NCBI GenBank assembly: GCA_016932895.1
Contig: JAFGCA010000759.1
Location: forward strand, 1 to 62,217
DNA: 62,217 nucleotides
Reading direction: 5' to 3'
DNA from: Sedimentisphaerales bacterium
GTDB lineage: Bacteria; Planctomycetota; Phycisphaerae; Sedimentisphaerales; SG8-4
The number at the start of each line of letters is the position of its first letter. The stretch's first letter is position 1. The translations under genes were made by a program, and so were the position numbers. The notes under the pieces were generated by a model. It was not told the origin of the DNA and searched no databases. It saw nothing but the letters and a program-made list of their open reading frames with translations. This document shows positions 1 to 8,666 of this stretch, piece after piece.

Positions 1-1757
1 GCATCCAGCGGGGCCGGGTGGTTGTACTCGCTGACGGTGAACGGCTTGTCGAGCAACCGCTCGGCTGCCAGGCGAAAGAGCGTGGCCTGCTCGGGATGGT
101 CGGTCATCGGTTTTTGTTCGATGGTCCAGTTGCCCTGGTCCCACGGACGCCCCGGGAAGCGCGGGTGCTGCCAGTAGGCGTGGGCGTCGATGAAGTCCAT
201 GTCGCTCTGGGCGAAGAGGCCGAGCGGCCCGAAGACGATCGTTCCGGTCACGAGGGCCCCGCAGCCCAGATCGTTCTTGATATACGCCCGCATGTCGTCG
301 AAGTAGCTCTTCTCTGTCTCGGCCAGAAACACCATCCGGTCGCGAGTGCGAGCCGTGCTCTCGTTATGGGTGAACAGCTCAACATTGCCGGCGCTTGCCG
401 ATTCGGTCTCGGCCAAACCCACCTGTCCGCCCGGTCTGAGCTCGACGCGGGCGAGATAGAACGGCGTCGTATCGCCGCCGAATGCAAAGCTGATTCTCGC
501 GTTCTCGTCAGCGGAAGTGGCGGTGAACCCGAGCTTGAACGTCTGCCATTCGGTGCCCAGATCCACGCTTCTGGAGAGGCCGAGATTGCTCCACGGAGCG
601 TGCGCCTGGCTGACGCCGCAACTGATCTGACGCTTCGCCTTTGCGGCAGCCTCGAAGGACAGTGTGTAGTAACGTCCCTCGACTATTTCGAGTTCTCCCT
701 GCGTGAGTTGCAGGTGCCAGCCGGTGTCGTCGACCTTCGCGACATCGATTTGCATGGCGTCGCGGGGCAGGCTCGAAGGGTGTGACAGCACGGCGCGGCA
801 GTTTTCGTGCTGTTCGAGATTCCAGTGTCTTGGCACGTTCTTGCCGGAGTCCCAAACGATGAACCGGCCGTTGTAGACCATATCTTCGCTAAGACGTTCG
901 ACGTCTTCGCCCCAAGCCGCTGCCAGGGCTTCGTCAGAGTGGTATCGCTGTTGCAGCCACGAGTTGAATTGGTTGCGGAGGATTCCGGCGTAGTAGGGGG
1001 GCAGCTCGCGGAGTCTGTCCTCGCCGTCCCACATGAAGAAGCTGTCCTCGTTGGTGATCTCGACGAAGGCGACGGCCGGATCGTCGGCGTAGCGGACCTT
1101 GCGATACGGATTGACGCGCGTCAGCAGTTCGCGGGCGTACTGCTTCTGGGCATCGATCAACGCCGGGGTAAAGATGCCGATGACCTTGTCATAATCGCTG
1201 TTCGTCTTGGGCAGGTCGAGGTATTGGCTGTGGGTCCGACCCACGTGCAGGTTGATATTGACCCAGATGCCGCATTTGGCCAGCTCGTTGATGAAATAGT
1301 CCAGGCGGTCCAGGGCTTCGGGCTCGATGGTCTTGCCGTCCTTGGCGTTCCAGATGCCCCGCGGCCAGCGGGAGGTGTCCATGTGGTGACATCGCACGGA
1401 ATTGACCCCGGCCGCCGCCAGGCGGGTCGCGACGTGCGGCGCGTCTTCGTGTGTGGGGAAGTTGGCGCCGAAGCAGAGATTCATGCCCCAGATCCGCACT
1501 GGCTTGCCGTCGTGGAGGAAGCGTTTGTCTGCGGTCAGACGCTGCGAGTCCGTTGCGATCGGCTCCCAATCGGCGATCCAGATCGTTTCCTGCGGGTCGA
1601 TCCGCGCGGGAATGACAAACGGAACGAAATCTTGTCCTTGTGCGGCGTTGCCCGCCAGGCAATTGAGGCCCGCGAGTGCCACGAGCAAGCCCAGCACTGC
1701 GTTCGTCCTCCGGGCCGAAGGCGCAGCGGCGCCTGCCCGGCTGTATCTGAACTTCAT
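1..1757 (-). CDS. Secreted GH5-like glycoside hydrolase with internal carbohydrate-binding domain (3' end outside window)
   Basis: The minus frame opens with ATG at 1757 and stays open to the window edge, giving about 585 residues without a stop. Residues 1-42 look like a signal peptide with an Arg-containing start and a Leu/Ala-rich core. The body resembles clan GH-A TIM-barrel hydrolases (GH5/GH42-like): the motif VEITNED near residue 237 fits the acid/base Asn-Glu pair, and FTVSEYNHP near residue 577 fits the nucleophile strand. Between the two, residues about 325-445 resemble a CBM4/9-type beta-sandwich. The gene starts 40 nt after the stop of the pectate lyase upstream, so the two are probably one operon for plant or algal polysaccharide breakdown. 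The exact GH family and substrate cannot be fixed by eye. The C-terminus is missing because of the window edge, not a mutation. Confidence 0.8.
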   Translation of the reverse strand, partial: MKFRYSRAGAAAPSARRTNAVLGLLVALAGLNCLAGNAAQGQDFVPFVIPARIDPQETIWIADWEPIATDSQRLTADKRFLHDGKPVRIWGMNLCFGANFPTHEDAPHVATRLAAAGVNSVRCHHMDTSRWPRGIWNAKDGKTIEPEALDRLDYFINELAKCGIWVNINLHVGRTHSQYLDLPKTNSDYDKVIGIFTPALIDAQKQYARELLTRVNPYRKVRYADDPAVAFVEITNEDSFFMWDGEDRLRELPPYYAGILRNQFNSWLQQRYHSDEALAAAWGEDVERLSEDMVYNGRFIVWDSGKNVPRHWNLEQHENCRAVLSHPSSLPRDAMQIDVAKVDDTGWHLQLTQGELEIVEGRYYTLSFEAAAKAKRQISCGVSQAHAPWSNLGLSRSVDLGTEWQTFKLGFTATSADENARISFAFGGDTTPFYLARVELRPGGQVGLAETESASAGNVELFTHNESTARTRDRMVFLAETEKSYFDDMRAYIKNDLGCGALVTGTIVFGPLGLFAQSDMDFIDAHAYWQHPRFPGRPWDQGNWTIEQKPMTDHPEQATLFRLAAERLLDKPFTVSEYNHPAPLD

Positions 1758-1797
1758 GATCGTCTCCTCAAAGTCGACATCTTTGCCTTGTGCGGTA

Positions 1798-3192
1798 CTA
1801 TCTCGGGAGCCGCCCGGGGTCCGGTTGCGGTTCCACTTGTATCCGCGCGAGCCAATTGAGATAGTCTTCGACGTTGGTGTATCCGTCGCCGTCCCGGTCG
1901 GCGGCCCCATCGGACCCGTCGTCGGGGTCCAGTGTATGTCGGGCTTCCCAGAAATCGGGCATGCCGTCGTGGTCGCGATCCGCCCGGGCAGGTTGGGATT
2001 CCAGGTCCGGCCAGCCGCCGACCTCCTCCTGACTGTCAATAATTCCGCCCGTGCGATGCGCGACATCCTCGACGATCCGCTGATCCACCTCGTCGCGCCG
2101 GGGCAGGCTTGCCCCGCCGTGGAGCAGCACCGCGCCAAATGCATCGCTTGCGTCCTGGGTAACGATGGGGCCGGTCTCGAACGGCTCGGACTTGTAGGCG
2201 GCGATCTGCCCGGCGGTCCAGTTGGGGAAGCTCACCAGGGTCCAGGGGTCGGACGGCAGGGCGTGGTCGTAATAATTGCCGGCGAAATAGCCCCGGTTGT
2301 AGGGCGATCCTTCCTGGTAGGCCCTGCCCCCGGAGGAAGAATTCGGCCCGGGGATGAGGTAGTTCCCGACGTAGTTGAGTTTCGTGACGCTCTCGCGGTC
2401 GGCGTTGTAGCCGGCGTGGGAGCCGGCCCAGTTGTAGATGACGTTGTTGCGGAAATCCAGCAGCAGGCCGTCCGGGTCCTGGTCGTGGGGGTTGGGGTCG
2501 TCGTAGTTTCCGGGGCGGGGATTGCGGCCGCGATTGTGCGCGTACAGATTGTGGTGGTAGCTGTAGCGGGCGCCGTGACAGCCGCGTATGAGGGAGCCGA
2601 AGCCGTGATTCTCGGGATTCAACGCCTCGGTGATGAAGCACCATTGCACCGTGATGTCGCTCAGGCCGGGCAGGCTCGTCGAAGAGGAAAGCACTTCGTC
2701 CAGGCTCCAACTGGCCGAGCAGTGGTCCAGGATGATGTGACGTCCGGACCCGATGCCGATGGCGTCGCCGCCGCGTCCCCGGTCACCCAGCCGGCACCGC
2801 AGGAACCGAATCACCACGTGGTCGGCGCTGATGCCCAGACTTGCGTCACGCAGGCAGACGCCGTCTCCGGGGGCAGTCTGGCCGGCGACCGTAATGTAGG
2901 GGTTGCGAATCGTCAGATTCGATTCGAGCGCGATGGTTCCCGATACGCGAAAGACGACGATTCTGGGGCCCTCGGCCTCGACGGCGTCGCGCAGACTGCC
3001 CGGCCCCGAATCGCCGAGATGCGTGACCTCGTAGACCCTGCCTCCGCGTCCGCCGCGTGCGAAGGCGCCGAAACCCTCGGCCCCCGGAAACGCCGGGAGC
3101 AACTGAGCCTGCGAGATGCCCGAGGCGAGAAACAGGAGGAGGCACGCTCGCACTGTAGATGCCGATGAACGTGTGGCGTTGCTTTTCTTCAT
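1798..3192 (-). CDS. Secreted pectate lyase-like protein (polysaccharide lyase family 1)
   Basis: The product is 464 residues. A signal peptide (positive start, LLLFLASGISQAQ cleavage region) is followed by FPGAEGFGAFARGGRGG and GPGSLRDAV, the typical opening of bacterial PL1 pectate lyases, then a right-handed parallel beta-helix with ITVAGQTAPGDG and HHNLYAHNRGRNPR. The last 60 residues contain DRDHDGMPDFWE and DRDGDGYTNVEDYLN, calcium-binding loops of the thrombospondin type 3/dockerin-like kind common at the end of such enzymes. I chose ATG 3192 because AGAAAGG lies about 9 nt upstream; an in-frame ATG at 3201 sits directly against that sequence. Known PL1 members cleave polygalacturonate by beta-elimination using calcium; that activity here is inferred. 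Confidence 0.88.
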   Translation of the reverse strand: MKKSNATRSSASTVRACLLLFLASGISQAQLLPAFPGAEGFGAFARGGRGGRVYEVTHLGDSGPGSLRDAVEAEGPRIVVFRVSGTIALESNLTIRNPYITVAGQTAPGDGVCLRDASLGISADHVVIRFLRCRLGDRGRGGDAIGIGSGRHIILDHCSASWSLDEVLSSSTSLPGLSDITVQWCFITEALNPENHGFGSLIRGCHGARYSYHHNLYAHNRGRNPRPGNYDDPNPHDQDPDGLLLDFRNNVIYNWAGSHAGYNADRESVTKLNYVGNYLIPGPNSSSGGRAYQEGSPYNRGYFAGNYYDHALPSDPWTLVSFPNWTAGQIAAYKSEPFETGPIVTQDASDAFGAVLLHGGASLPRRDEVDQRIVEDVAHRTGGIIDSQEEVGGWPDLESQPARADRDHDGMPDFWEARHTLDPDDGSDGAADRDGDGYTNVEDYLNWLARIQVEPQPDPGRLPR

Positions 3193-3759
3193 GCAGTTCA
3201 TCCTTTCTGCGTGCGTCGACGGACGCGAATTTGCCGGGACCGTGGTCGGACGGACATCCGGGATACGGCCTGATCGGCCCGGGCTCCAGTTGCAGGCGGC
3301 ACCAGGATCAGAAATGGGCCGAAGACGATCCGGGCCGCGATGTCGCCGATCATGGAAGCAATCTCCGATAACATCCATTGCCATGCTACTACCAAATTGC
3401 GGGGTAGGTGGCAATCGAAAAACCAGTCCTGGGCCGGGACATATGCGGCGGGATGTTTCTTGAGAGAAGGCGGGGGCGGCACTCGTTTGCGCTCCGCTCA
3501 ATGTCCGAGAAGAATCGCGGTATCAGGCCGAAGAAGCGGCTTCGGCGGGGCGAGGGGCAAAATGTGCGGCGTTCCCAGGACAACTGTCGAACTTTGGAGC
3601 CGTTGGCCGAATAGAATAATGAGCCAGACCGGTACGGTATGGAACGTCTGGATGACGAAGTGCCTGGTTCCGCTTCGGGACCGGATGTGCTGGTTCGAAG
3701 GGAGTGAGAGGGTGCCCGCGGTGAAACGCCGGACCCTCTGCAAGAGAAGGAGCACAAGG
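3193..3759. other. Intergenic region between divergent genes
   Basis: This 567-nt stretch separates the minus-strand lyase operon from the plus-strand SAP gene and should hold both promoters. Open frames in it have no recognisable domains and no good ribosome-binding sites. I found no convincing promoter hexamer pair, tRNA or hairpin terminator. Confidence 0.5.
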
Positions 3760-3978
3760 ATGACTGCTACGAGCGTGGCACCGAAACGCATGGCGATGCC
3801 CGAGATCCGCGCCAAGGCCAAGGCCCTTGGCATTACACCCGGCAAGATGAAGAAGGTGGAGTTGATTCACGCGATCCAGACCGCCGAAGGGTGCACGCCC
3901 TGTTACGGGCGCTCCAACGGTGATTGTCCGTGGACCCAGTGCTGTTGGAGAAGCGACTGCTTCAAGACAAACGCATAG
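3760..3978 (+). CDS. Small SAP/Rho-N-like domain protein with C-terminal cysteine cluster
   Basis: This 72-residue protein starts at ATG 3760, with GAAGGAG about 8 nt upstream. Residues about 12-45 (MPEIRAKAKALGI, then GKMKKVELIHAIQ) form the helix-turn-helix of a SAP or Rho-termination-factor N-terminal fold, a nucleic-acid-binding module. The tail holds CTPCYG and CPWTQCCWRSDC, seven cysteines in about 23 residues. I recall a similar SAP-plus-Cys arrangement in short hypothetical proteins of deltaproteobacteria and other environmental bacteria; its function is unknown to me. The cysteines could bind zinc. It stands alone between two intergenic spaces. A longer frame open from 3340 has no additional start with comparable support. 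Confidence 0.75.
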   Translation: MTATSVAPKRMAMPEIRAKAKALGITPGKMKKVELIHAIQTAEGCTPCYGRSNGDCPWTQCCWRSDCFKTNA

Positions 3979-4260
3979 GTTTGTGAGGCGCGTACCGGTT
4001 GCGCGGCAAGACCGACGGTGGAGAGAAAAGCGGGGCAGGCCGTTCTATAAAGTGCCCCCTTGCCGCGCAGACAAGCACCGAAGGCGAAGATGGGTGATTT
4101 CCCCGTAGCCCCGGATCGGGGCGATCAGAATCGGTTCAGCCTCGTTGCCACGTGGGACCAAAGTCTTGCCCGGGCGCGAGGCTGCCACGACCTCTCTTGC
4201 CCAAACGGAGGAGGCGAAGTGTTGCGCGCGAAATAGACGACCGCAGGGTCGGCCTAAGGC

Positions 4261-4527
4261 CTACCAATCCCTGTCGTCGTCTTCGTCGTCGTCGTAATCG
4301 TAATCGTCGTCTTCTTCTTCTTCTTCTTCTTCGTCTTCGTCTTCGTCTTCTTCGTCGTCACCGTCCTCTTCGTAGTCGTCGTCACCCTGCTCGTAGTCGT
4401 ATTCGAGCTCAGCGTCGAACGGTTCACAGGTGCAGTGATCGGCTTTTTTGCCGCAGCCGGAACATACCCCGCCCTCGCAGGGAACGCCACATGCCGCGCA
4501 AGGGAGGCATCCACATGAATCACACAT
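4261..4527 (-). CDS. Small CxxC-rich protein with long acidic tail
   Basis: The product is 88 residues from ATG 4527, with AGAGG about 10 nt upstream; a longer frame reaching 4641 adds an unlikely N-terminus. Residues 1-35 carry CDSCGC, CAACG, CSGCG and CTC, enough cysteines for one or two zinc-ribbon-like knuckles. From about residue 38 to the end the chain is nearly all Asp, Glu and Tyr, including an unbroken run of Glu. No domain family is recognisable. The repetitive DNA (GAA/GAC codons) means the acidic tail may vary in length between strains. A metal- or nucleic-acid-mimicking role is possible but only inferred. Confidence 0.6.
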   Translation of the reverse strand: MCDSCGCLPCAACGVPCEGGVCSGCGKKADHCTCEPFDAELEYDYEQGDDDYEEDGDDEEDEDEDEEEEEEEDDDYDYDDDEDDDRDW

Positions 4528-4574
4528 TTTCCAACTACCTCTGAAACATGCTATACTTAAGGTTTTCCAACCGG

Positions 4575-4595
4575 ACGGGTCCACGGCGGACCCGT
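4575..4595. repeat. Inverted repeat in the leader of the acidic protein gene
   Basis: ACGGGTCC (4575-4582) and GGACCCGT (4588-4595) form a perfect 8-bp stem with a 5-nt loop. It lies 48 nt upstream of the minus-strand start at 4527, in the likely 5' leader. An A-run follows on the plus strand, so it is not an intrinsic terminator in either coding direction. It could be an operator or a leader hairpin. Confidence 0.4.
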
Positions 4596-4822
4596 AAAAA
4601 ACCTGCTCATAATACGCTCGCGCAGAGAAAAAGCAATACACTTTTTACAGGAATATTTAGATTCTTTTCGGGTCCTCTCAGGCCTGGGCGGTGTTGGCAT
4701 TCGCCGGCCGGATACGGCTCTCTTGCGACGGGGCCCCGGCGGCTTGTGTGCTTGCAGCCCGGATGCCGGGAGAAGGCACGGCGGACCCGCGGCAGGTCGA
4801 TGCGGTGCCGGGAGCGGAAGGC

Positions 4823-5830
4823 CTATTCGTATCGGCGCAGGGCGAGGCGGATGATCTTGTCGATCAGGGTCTCGTACTCAATGCCGGCCTTGTGCGCGGC
4901 TTCGGCGACCTCTTCGCCGTAGGCGATGTCGGGGTTGGGGTTGGCCTCCAGTATAACGAGCTTGTTGTCCGGCGTGAGACGCAGGTCGATGCGCCCGTAG
5001 TCCTGGAGCTGGAGTATGCGATAGGCGCGCTTGCAGATCCGCTCGACGTTCTTGAACACGACCGGGTCGAACTCGGCAAAGCCGAACGTGATCTGCCACT
5101 TCTCGCGATAGGCGTCGTCCCATTTGCACCGGTACGTCAGGATCATGGGGCCTTCGTCGCCGTCGGCGTTGAAGAAGCACTCCCGCGGCGGCAGGACGGT
5201 CAGCCGGTTGTTGCCGATGACGGCGACGTACAGCTCGCGGCCTTCGATGTACTCCTCGGCGATGGCGGCCTGCTTCCAGCGCTCGTGAATGAACTCCACG
5301 CGCTGCCGCAACGCGTCCGCGTCATAGACGACCGAGGCGTTGGAGATGCCCTCGGAGCTGTCCTCGAAGGCGGGCTTGACGATCAGCGGGAAGGGAAGCT
5401 TTTTCGGGATGCGAATCGCACGGTTGTACGGCAGGGAGAGGAAATTCGGCACCCGGATCTTGTGCAGGGTCAGCAGTTGTTTGCAGAGCCGTTTGTCGCG
5501 ACAGAGCAGCAGTCCCATGGCGCCGGCGCCGGTGAAGGGGATATCCAGCATTTCCAGCAGGGCCGCGATGTTCTTGTCCAGCCGGCGATCCCCACAGAAT
5601 TGCTCGGTGAGGTTGAACACCAGGTCGGGGTCTTCTTCAGTCAGGCGGGTGATGACCGAGGCGACGTCGTAGTCGGCGGCCAGGGCCAAGACGCGATGGC
5701 CGAGGGCCCGCAACGCCTCACACACGTGGTATTCGGTGATCGGCGTTTCCGGAGGATTCCAGAACTGGGGATCGTCCGGTGGGACCGTGGCCGGGTCCAC
5801 CAGAACAACAATGGTAAGTCGGCGGCTCAT
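4823..5830 (-). CDS. ATP-grasp ligase related to D-alanine--D-alanine ligase
   Basis: The protein has 335 residues, a normal length for a Ddl-like ATP-grasp enzyme. The N-terminal third is the pre-ATP-grasp fold; PLIVKPAFEDSSEGIS is the glycine-rich ATP loop with its lysine, AIAEEYIEGRELYV is the next nucleotide-binding strand, and GRIDLRL...ILEANPNPD is the magnesium-binding Asp/Glu/Asn end. It departs from true Ddl, which usually ends in an EINTLPG-type motif, so the substrate is probably another amino acid or peptide. It begins 3 nt after the stop of the metallopeptidase gene, so the two are translationally coupled. Family members join a carboxylate to an amine through an acyl-phosphate; the real substrate is unknown. 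Confidence 0.85.
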   Translation of the reverse strand: MSRRLTIVVLVDPATVPPDDPQFWNPPETPITEYHVCEALRALGHRVLALAADYDVASVITRLTEEDPDLVFNLTEQFCGDRRLDKNIAALLEMLDIPFTGAGAMGLLLCRDKRLCKQLLTLHKIRVPNFLSLPYNRAIRIPKKLPFPLIVKPAFEDSSEGISNASVVYDADALRQRVEFIHERWKQAAIAEEYIEGRELYVAVIGNNRLTVLPPRECFFNADGDEGPMILTYRCKWDDAYREKWQITFGFAEFDPVVFKNVERICKRAYRILQLQDYGRIDLRLTPDNKLVILEANPNPDIAYGEEVAEAAHKAGIEYETLIDKIIRLALRRYE

Positions 5831-5833
5831 GAA

Positions 5834-6859
5834 TCACCTGCGTTTCCTGCTAATCGTCAGGGTGGTGCTGGCGATGGTGGTTAATAGGGCGGTCAGCCCG
5901 ATGAGGTTTTCCTCGTCGGCGCCTTTCGCACACAGGCCCAGCGCGTCACATCGTGTGGCCAGGCGGTTTACGAGCTGGTGAATGTCGTATTTTCGATGGC
6001 CCGTCCAGCGGGTGACATTGCGGACGAGCAGGGCGCGGCGCGAGCGCAGCACGCGGGAGGCCTTGCTCCCGGCGTCGTCTTCCTGCCGGGCGGCAAAGAG
6101 GCTCCGCAGGCTGTCGTCGTAGAAGCCCTGAAACTCGGTGCCGAGGGCCCGGCGTTTGCGCTCGTAGTGGGCGGCCAGCGTGGAGGTCATCCGCGCCGCC
6201 GCATAGGGCGGCTGTCCCTTGGATGTCACGAGGGGAGGCTTGTCCGCGACGTCCTTCATCACACTGTCTACGTAACGCAGCTTCCTGATGACCGGCCATT
6301 CCCGGTATTTCTCCTGCCAGCGACTCTCGGGCGTCAGCCAGACCGCGAACGTCTCGGCGAAATCCTCGTCGGGATGCGATTGGGCGTAATTGTCTTTCAG
6401 GTGGACGACGTAGCGCCGCGAGTAGGGCTGGTAGTCGTAGGAGTTGGAGTAGGTGGCGGAGAACCGCCCGAAAAGCTGGCGCCAGCGGGTGCGACGGTAG
6501 AACCGGTAGGCGTAGTTCAACGCGTGGCCGCACTCGTGACGCAGCAGTTTCAGACAGGATTCCTCCGTACCGCCCTCCACCTCGTACATCAGTTTCTGCT
6601 CGAGCTGCTTGAGACGCGGGTGGGCCAGGCAGAACGGGATCCCGATGATCGGAATCTTGTCGGGCGTGAGCCACTCGTCGGCCAGGTAACAGGGCGGGTG
6701 GAAGCCGACGCCCTTGGCGTCCAGCTCCTGGTACAGCCGCTCGACGCACGGGTCCACGGGCGAGTCGGCAATCTGGATCTTCAGGTCCCGCACGCGCACT
6801 TCCAGCAGCTCTTCATCGGGCATGGCGTGCCAGTTGGTTGTCCTTTGCGACTTCGTCAT
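5834..6859 (-). CDS. Putative zinc-dependent metallopeptidase (HExxH)
   Basis: From ATG 6859 the product is 341 residues; a GTG at 6871 would add four. LLRHECGHALNYAYRF contains the zincin HExxH signature, and HPDEDFAETFAVWLTP about 70 residues later offers the glutamate expected as the third zinc ligand. This matches the conserved group usually labelled putative zinc-binding metallopeptidase. No signal peptide or membrane segment is visible, so the protein is probably cytoplasmic. The tight linkage with the ATP-grasp ligase downstream suggests a shared peptide or amino acid conjugate that one enzyme makes and the other trims. That link is inference. Confidence 0.8.
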   Translation of the reverse strand: MTKSQRTTNWHAMPDEELLEVRVRDLKIQIADSPVDPCVERLYQELDAKGVGFHPPCYLADEWLTPDKIPIIGIPFCLAHPRLKQLEQKLMYEVEGGTEESCLKLLRHECGHALNYAYRFYRRTRWRQLFGRFSATYSNSYDYQPYSRRYVVHLKDNYAQSHPDEDFAETFAVWLTPESRWQEKYREWPVIRKLRYVDSVMKDVADKPPLVTSKGQPPYAAARMTSTLAAHYERKRRALGTEFQGFYDDSLRSLFAARQEDDAGSKASRVLRSRRALLVRNVTRWTGHRKYDIHQLVNRLATRCDALGLCAKGADEENLIGLTALLTTIASTTLTISRKRR

Positions 6860-7032
6860 TGGCCTCGGCACTGCTCGGACTCATTCCACGTTTGCACCGA
6901 ACGCAGCTTCGTGCGACCGTCCTTACCTGCAGCGTGGACCGTGCACCTGTCCAGCTATAACACAAGCGGCGTCGCTCGGCAAGCATTGAGTCGAGGAGCC
7001 GGGCTGCGGTGCCGCGCGACCGGCCCCGGGCC

Positions 7033-7968
7033 TTAGATATACTCGATCGTGGCCGGCGGCTTCGGGGTCAGATCGTACAGACAGCGGTTCACCTGCGGCA
7101 CTTCCGTGACGATGCGCCGGCAAATGTGATGCAGCGTTTCCCAGGGCAGCTCGGTCGGCGTGGCGGTACGCGCGTCGACGCTCTCGATGCAGCGCAGCAC
7201 GATGATCTGGCCGAACTCGCGCTTGTTGTCTCGTATGCCCGTGGCGCGGTCGTTGAGCAGCACGGCCATGTACTGGAAGGCTCCGCTGTCGGCGAGCTCC
7301 TCTTCGACGATGGCGGTGGCCTGCCGCACGGTGTCCAGCCGGGGACGCGTCACCTCGCCCACGATACGCGTGGCCAGCGCCGGCCCGGGGAATGGAATGC
7401 GGTGTGAGAGCTTCGCCGGCAGCTCCAGGTATTCGCATACGGCCCGGACGTCGTCCTTGCGCAAGGTCTTGAGCGGCTCGACGACGGTGTACCCGTAGGC
7501 CTCTTCCGTGTCGATGCCAAGCTGTGAGAGGATGTTGTGCTGGCGCTTGATGCCCGCGACGGTCTCCTCGATGTCGGTCAGGATGGTTCCATGGAGCAGG
7601 AACCTGGCGCCGGATTCCTTGACCAGTCGTCCGAAGACCTTGGAGTAGAACGTGTCGGTAATCGCCTGTCGCTTCTGCTCGGGGTCGGTCAGCCCCGCCA
7701 GGGCGGAAAGAAACTCGTCCCGGGAGTCGATCAGCTCGACCGGGATATCCATCCGCGCGAAGGTGTCCACGACGTTCTGCGGCTCGCCCTCGCGCATCAG
7801 GGCGTTGTCGATAAAGACGGTTCGAAGCTGGTCGCCCAGGGCGCGGTGTCCCAGGACGGTGACCAGGGAGCTGTCCACCCCGCCGCTGAGCGCGTTGATG
7901 GCCTGCGCGCTGCCGATGGTCTGTTTGAGCTGAGCAATCTGGTCTTCCACGAATGTCTTACAGTCCAT
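7033..7968 (-). CDS. guaA: GMP synthase, ATP-pyrophosphatase subunit without glutaminase domain
   Basis: The product is 311 residues. ALSGGVDSSLVTVLG (residues about 26-40) is the N-type ATP-pyrophosphatase P-loop, HGTILTDIEE lies in the synthetase core, and SHRIPFPGPALATR followed by the ending TPKPPATIEYI is the GMP synthase dimerisation domain that completes the XMP pocket. Bacterial GuaA normally has about 190 more residues of class I glutamine amidotransferase at the front; here translation starts right before the P-loop, as in the archaeal two-subunit enzyme. The glutaminase must be encoded elsewhere, or the enzyme uses ammonia directly. It is not tightly linked to either neighbour. Confidence 0.88.
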   Translation of the reverse strand: MDCKTFVEDQIAQLKQTIGSAQAINALSGGVDSSLVTVLGHRALGDQLRTVFIDNALMREGEPQNVVDTFARMDIPVELIDSRDEFLSALAGLTDPEQKRQAITDTFYSKVFGRLVKESGARFLLHGTILTDIEETVAGIKRQHNILSQLGIDTEEAYGYTVVEPLKTLRKDDVRAVCEYLELPAKLSHRIPFPGPALATRIVGEVTRPRLDTVRQATAIVEEELADSGAFQYMAVLLNDRATGIRDNKREFGQIIVLRCIESVDARTATPTELPWETLHHICRRIVTEVPQVNRCLYDLTPKPPATIEYI

Positions 7969-8108
7969 TGTGACCTCCCTTGGATTCTGTTGCGTGGCAC
8001 CACGATGGGTACGAACGAGGCCGCAATGTAGCGGACGGGGACACCGTTGTCAAGTGAAGGTCGAGGGCGGTGCGTGCGGGTGACGCTGGAGGGGCGGGCC
8101 GGACCGGG

Positions 8109-8666
8109 CTACCGCGGCGCGTCGCCCTTGGCCGCCATGGTATTGTCCGGTTGCGGGCTGCGAATCTCCACGGTGGCGTTGAGCAGGTCCGGGGCGCTGG
8201 TGCTTCTGTAGATGTGAAGCGTGCCGACCGCGGCGACGACCTCGGACGCCTCGGTCACGGCGAGAAAATCGACAAGCTGCCTGAGCGAAACGGCCTCGAG
8301 CTCGATGCCCACGATGGTCTCGGCGTAATCGGCCTGCAACCGAAGCGTGTTCGGCGTCATGGTCACGACGTGCTTGCTGAGCCCCTGTTTTTCGACGAGC
8401 GTCTCCAGGAAAGAAGGAAGCTGGAAATTGGGGTCCTGGGCCGCCACTCGGGTCCGGAGGCTCTCGAACGCATCGCGCTTCCCGAGGTACGCGGCGCTCT
8501 GGGTCTGCAGCGTGCGCAATTCCTCGTGTTTTTCCGGAATGATGCGTTGCAGACTCCGGATGCGGTCGCGGACCGGGGCGACGGCTCCGATGTACAGGGC
8601 CCAGACGGCAACCGTCAGCACCAGGCCCACTGCAAGCGACCGCTCCCTTTTGTTCAAGCGAACCAT
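8109..8666 (-). CDS. gspM: Type II secretion inner-membrane protein GspM/PilO-like
   Basis: This 185-residue protein has a basic start, one membrane helix at about residues 11-30 and a coiled segment (residues 33-60), followed by a ferredoxin-like periplasmic domain. This is the layout of GspM/PilO, which pairs with GspL to link the secretion ATPase to the pseudopilus. Its ATG follows the TAG of gspL with no gap, so the two are translationally coupled. Sequence conservation in this family is weak, and the call rests on size, topology and position as the last gene of the operon. Confidence 0.75.
   Translation of the reverse strand: MVRLNKRERSLAVGLVLTVAVWALYIGAVAPVRDRIRSLQRIIPEKHEELRTLQTQSAAYLGKRDAFESLRTRVAAQDPNFQLPSFLETLVEKQGLSKHVVTMTPNTLRLQADYAETIVGIELEAVSLRQLVDFLAVTEASEVVAAVGTLHIYRSTSAPDLLNATVEIRSPQPDNTMAAKGDAPR

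Noticed and set aside
4254..4523. Thr/Lys-rich frame over the acidic protein gene
   Set aside because: It is the low-complexity shift of the acidic repeat; the frame with cysteines and a ribosome site is preferred.
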